Positions 6,394 to 6,401 of a DNA stretch of 6,401 bases are shown here, one piece after another. The stretch spans positions 1 to 6,401 of the forward strand of contig JAAFHO010000346.1 of assembly GCA_013297575.1 (NCBI GenBank), given 5' to 3'. The DNA comes from Chitinophagales bacterium. GTDB lineage: Bacteria > Bacteroidota > Bacteroidia > Chitinophagales > Saprospiraceae. Made by a program: the position numbers and the translations under genes. How positions within the stretch are numbered: the stretch's first letter is position 1; every line of letters starts with the position of its first letter. Under the pieces are notes generated by a model, which was given only the letters and a program-made list of their open reading frames with translations, ran no database searches and was not told the origin of the DNA.

Positions 6394-6401
6394 AATTATT
6401 G

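Overview
The window looks like chromosomal DNA from a member of the Bacteroidota. None of the four complete genes has a Shine-Dalgarno sequence before its ATG. TAnnTTTG-like promoter elements stand before two of the starts. Two proteins carry signal peptides ending in a Gln-rich cleavage region, which is common in this phylum. A Saprospiria, Chitinophagia or Cytophagia-like bacterium is plausible, but the genus cannot be fixed from the sequence. No rRNA, tRNA, CRISPR array, transposase or integrase was seen.

Layout. (1) Bases 3-1267, + strand, are AT-rich: the last 55 codons of a gene cut by the window edge, then a complete gene for a 308-residue secreted protein of unknown function. Their C-termini align without gaps, so they appear to be tandem paralogs. 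(2) Bases 1450-4686, - strand, are markedly more GC-rich: one large gene for a 1078-residue Dna2-like protein, a PD-(D/E)XK nuclease fused to a superfamily 1 helicase. It is convergent with the secreted-protein gene. (3) Bases 4687-4859 form a divergent promoter region, most of it occupied by a long imperfect inverted repeat. (4) Bases 4860-5483, + strand, encode a HAD-family phosphatase resembling YihX. (5) Bases 5587-6393, + strand, encode a secreted alpha/beta-hydrolase of the enterochelin-esterase-like group.

The genes do not form an obvious single pathway. The nuclease-helicase is a lone gene with no recognisable partner. It shares only the divergent promoter region with the HAD gene. 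The HAD and esterase genes run in the same direction but are 103 bases apart, and nothing shows they are co-transcribed.

The points most worth a second look are: the inverted repeat (34 of 38 positions matching, extendable to 51-base arms) whose right end coincides with the HAD start codon; the Dna2-like nuclease without the four-cysteine iron-sulphur set; and the tandem family of unknown secreted proteins.
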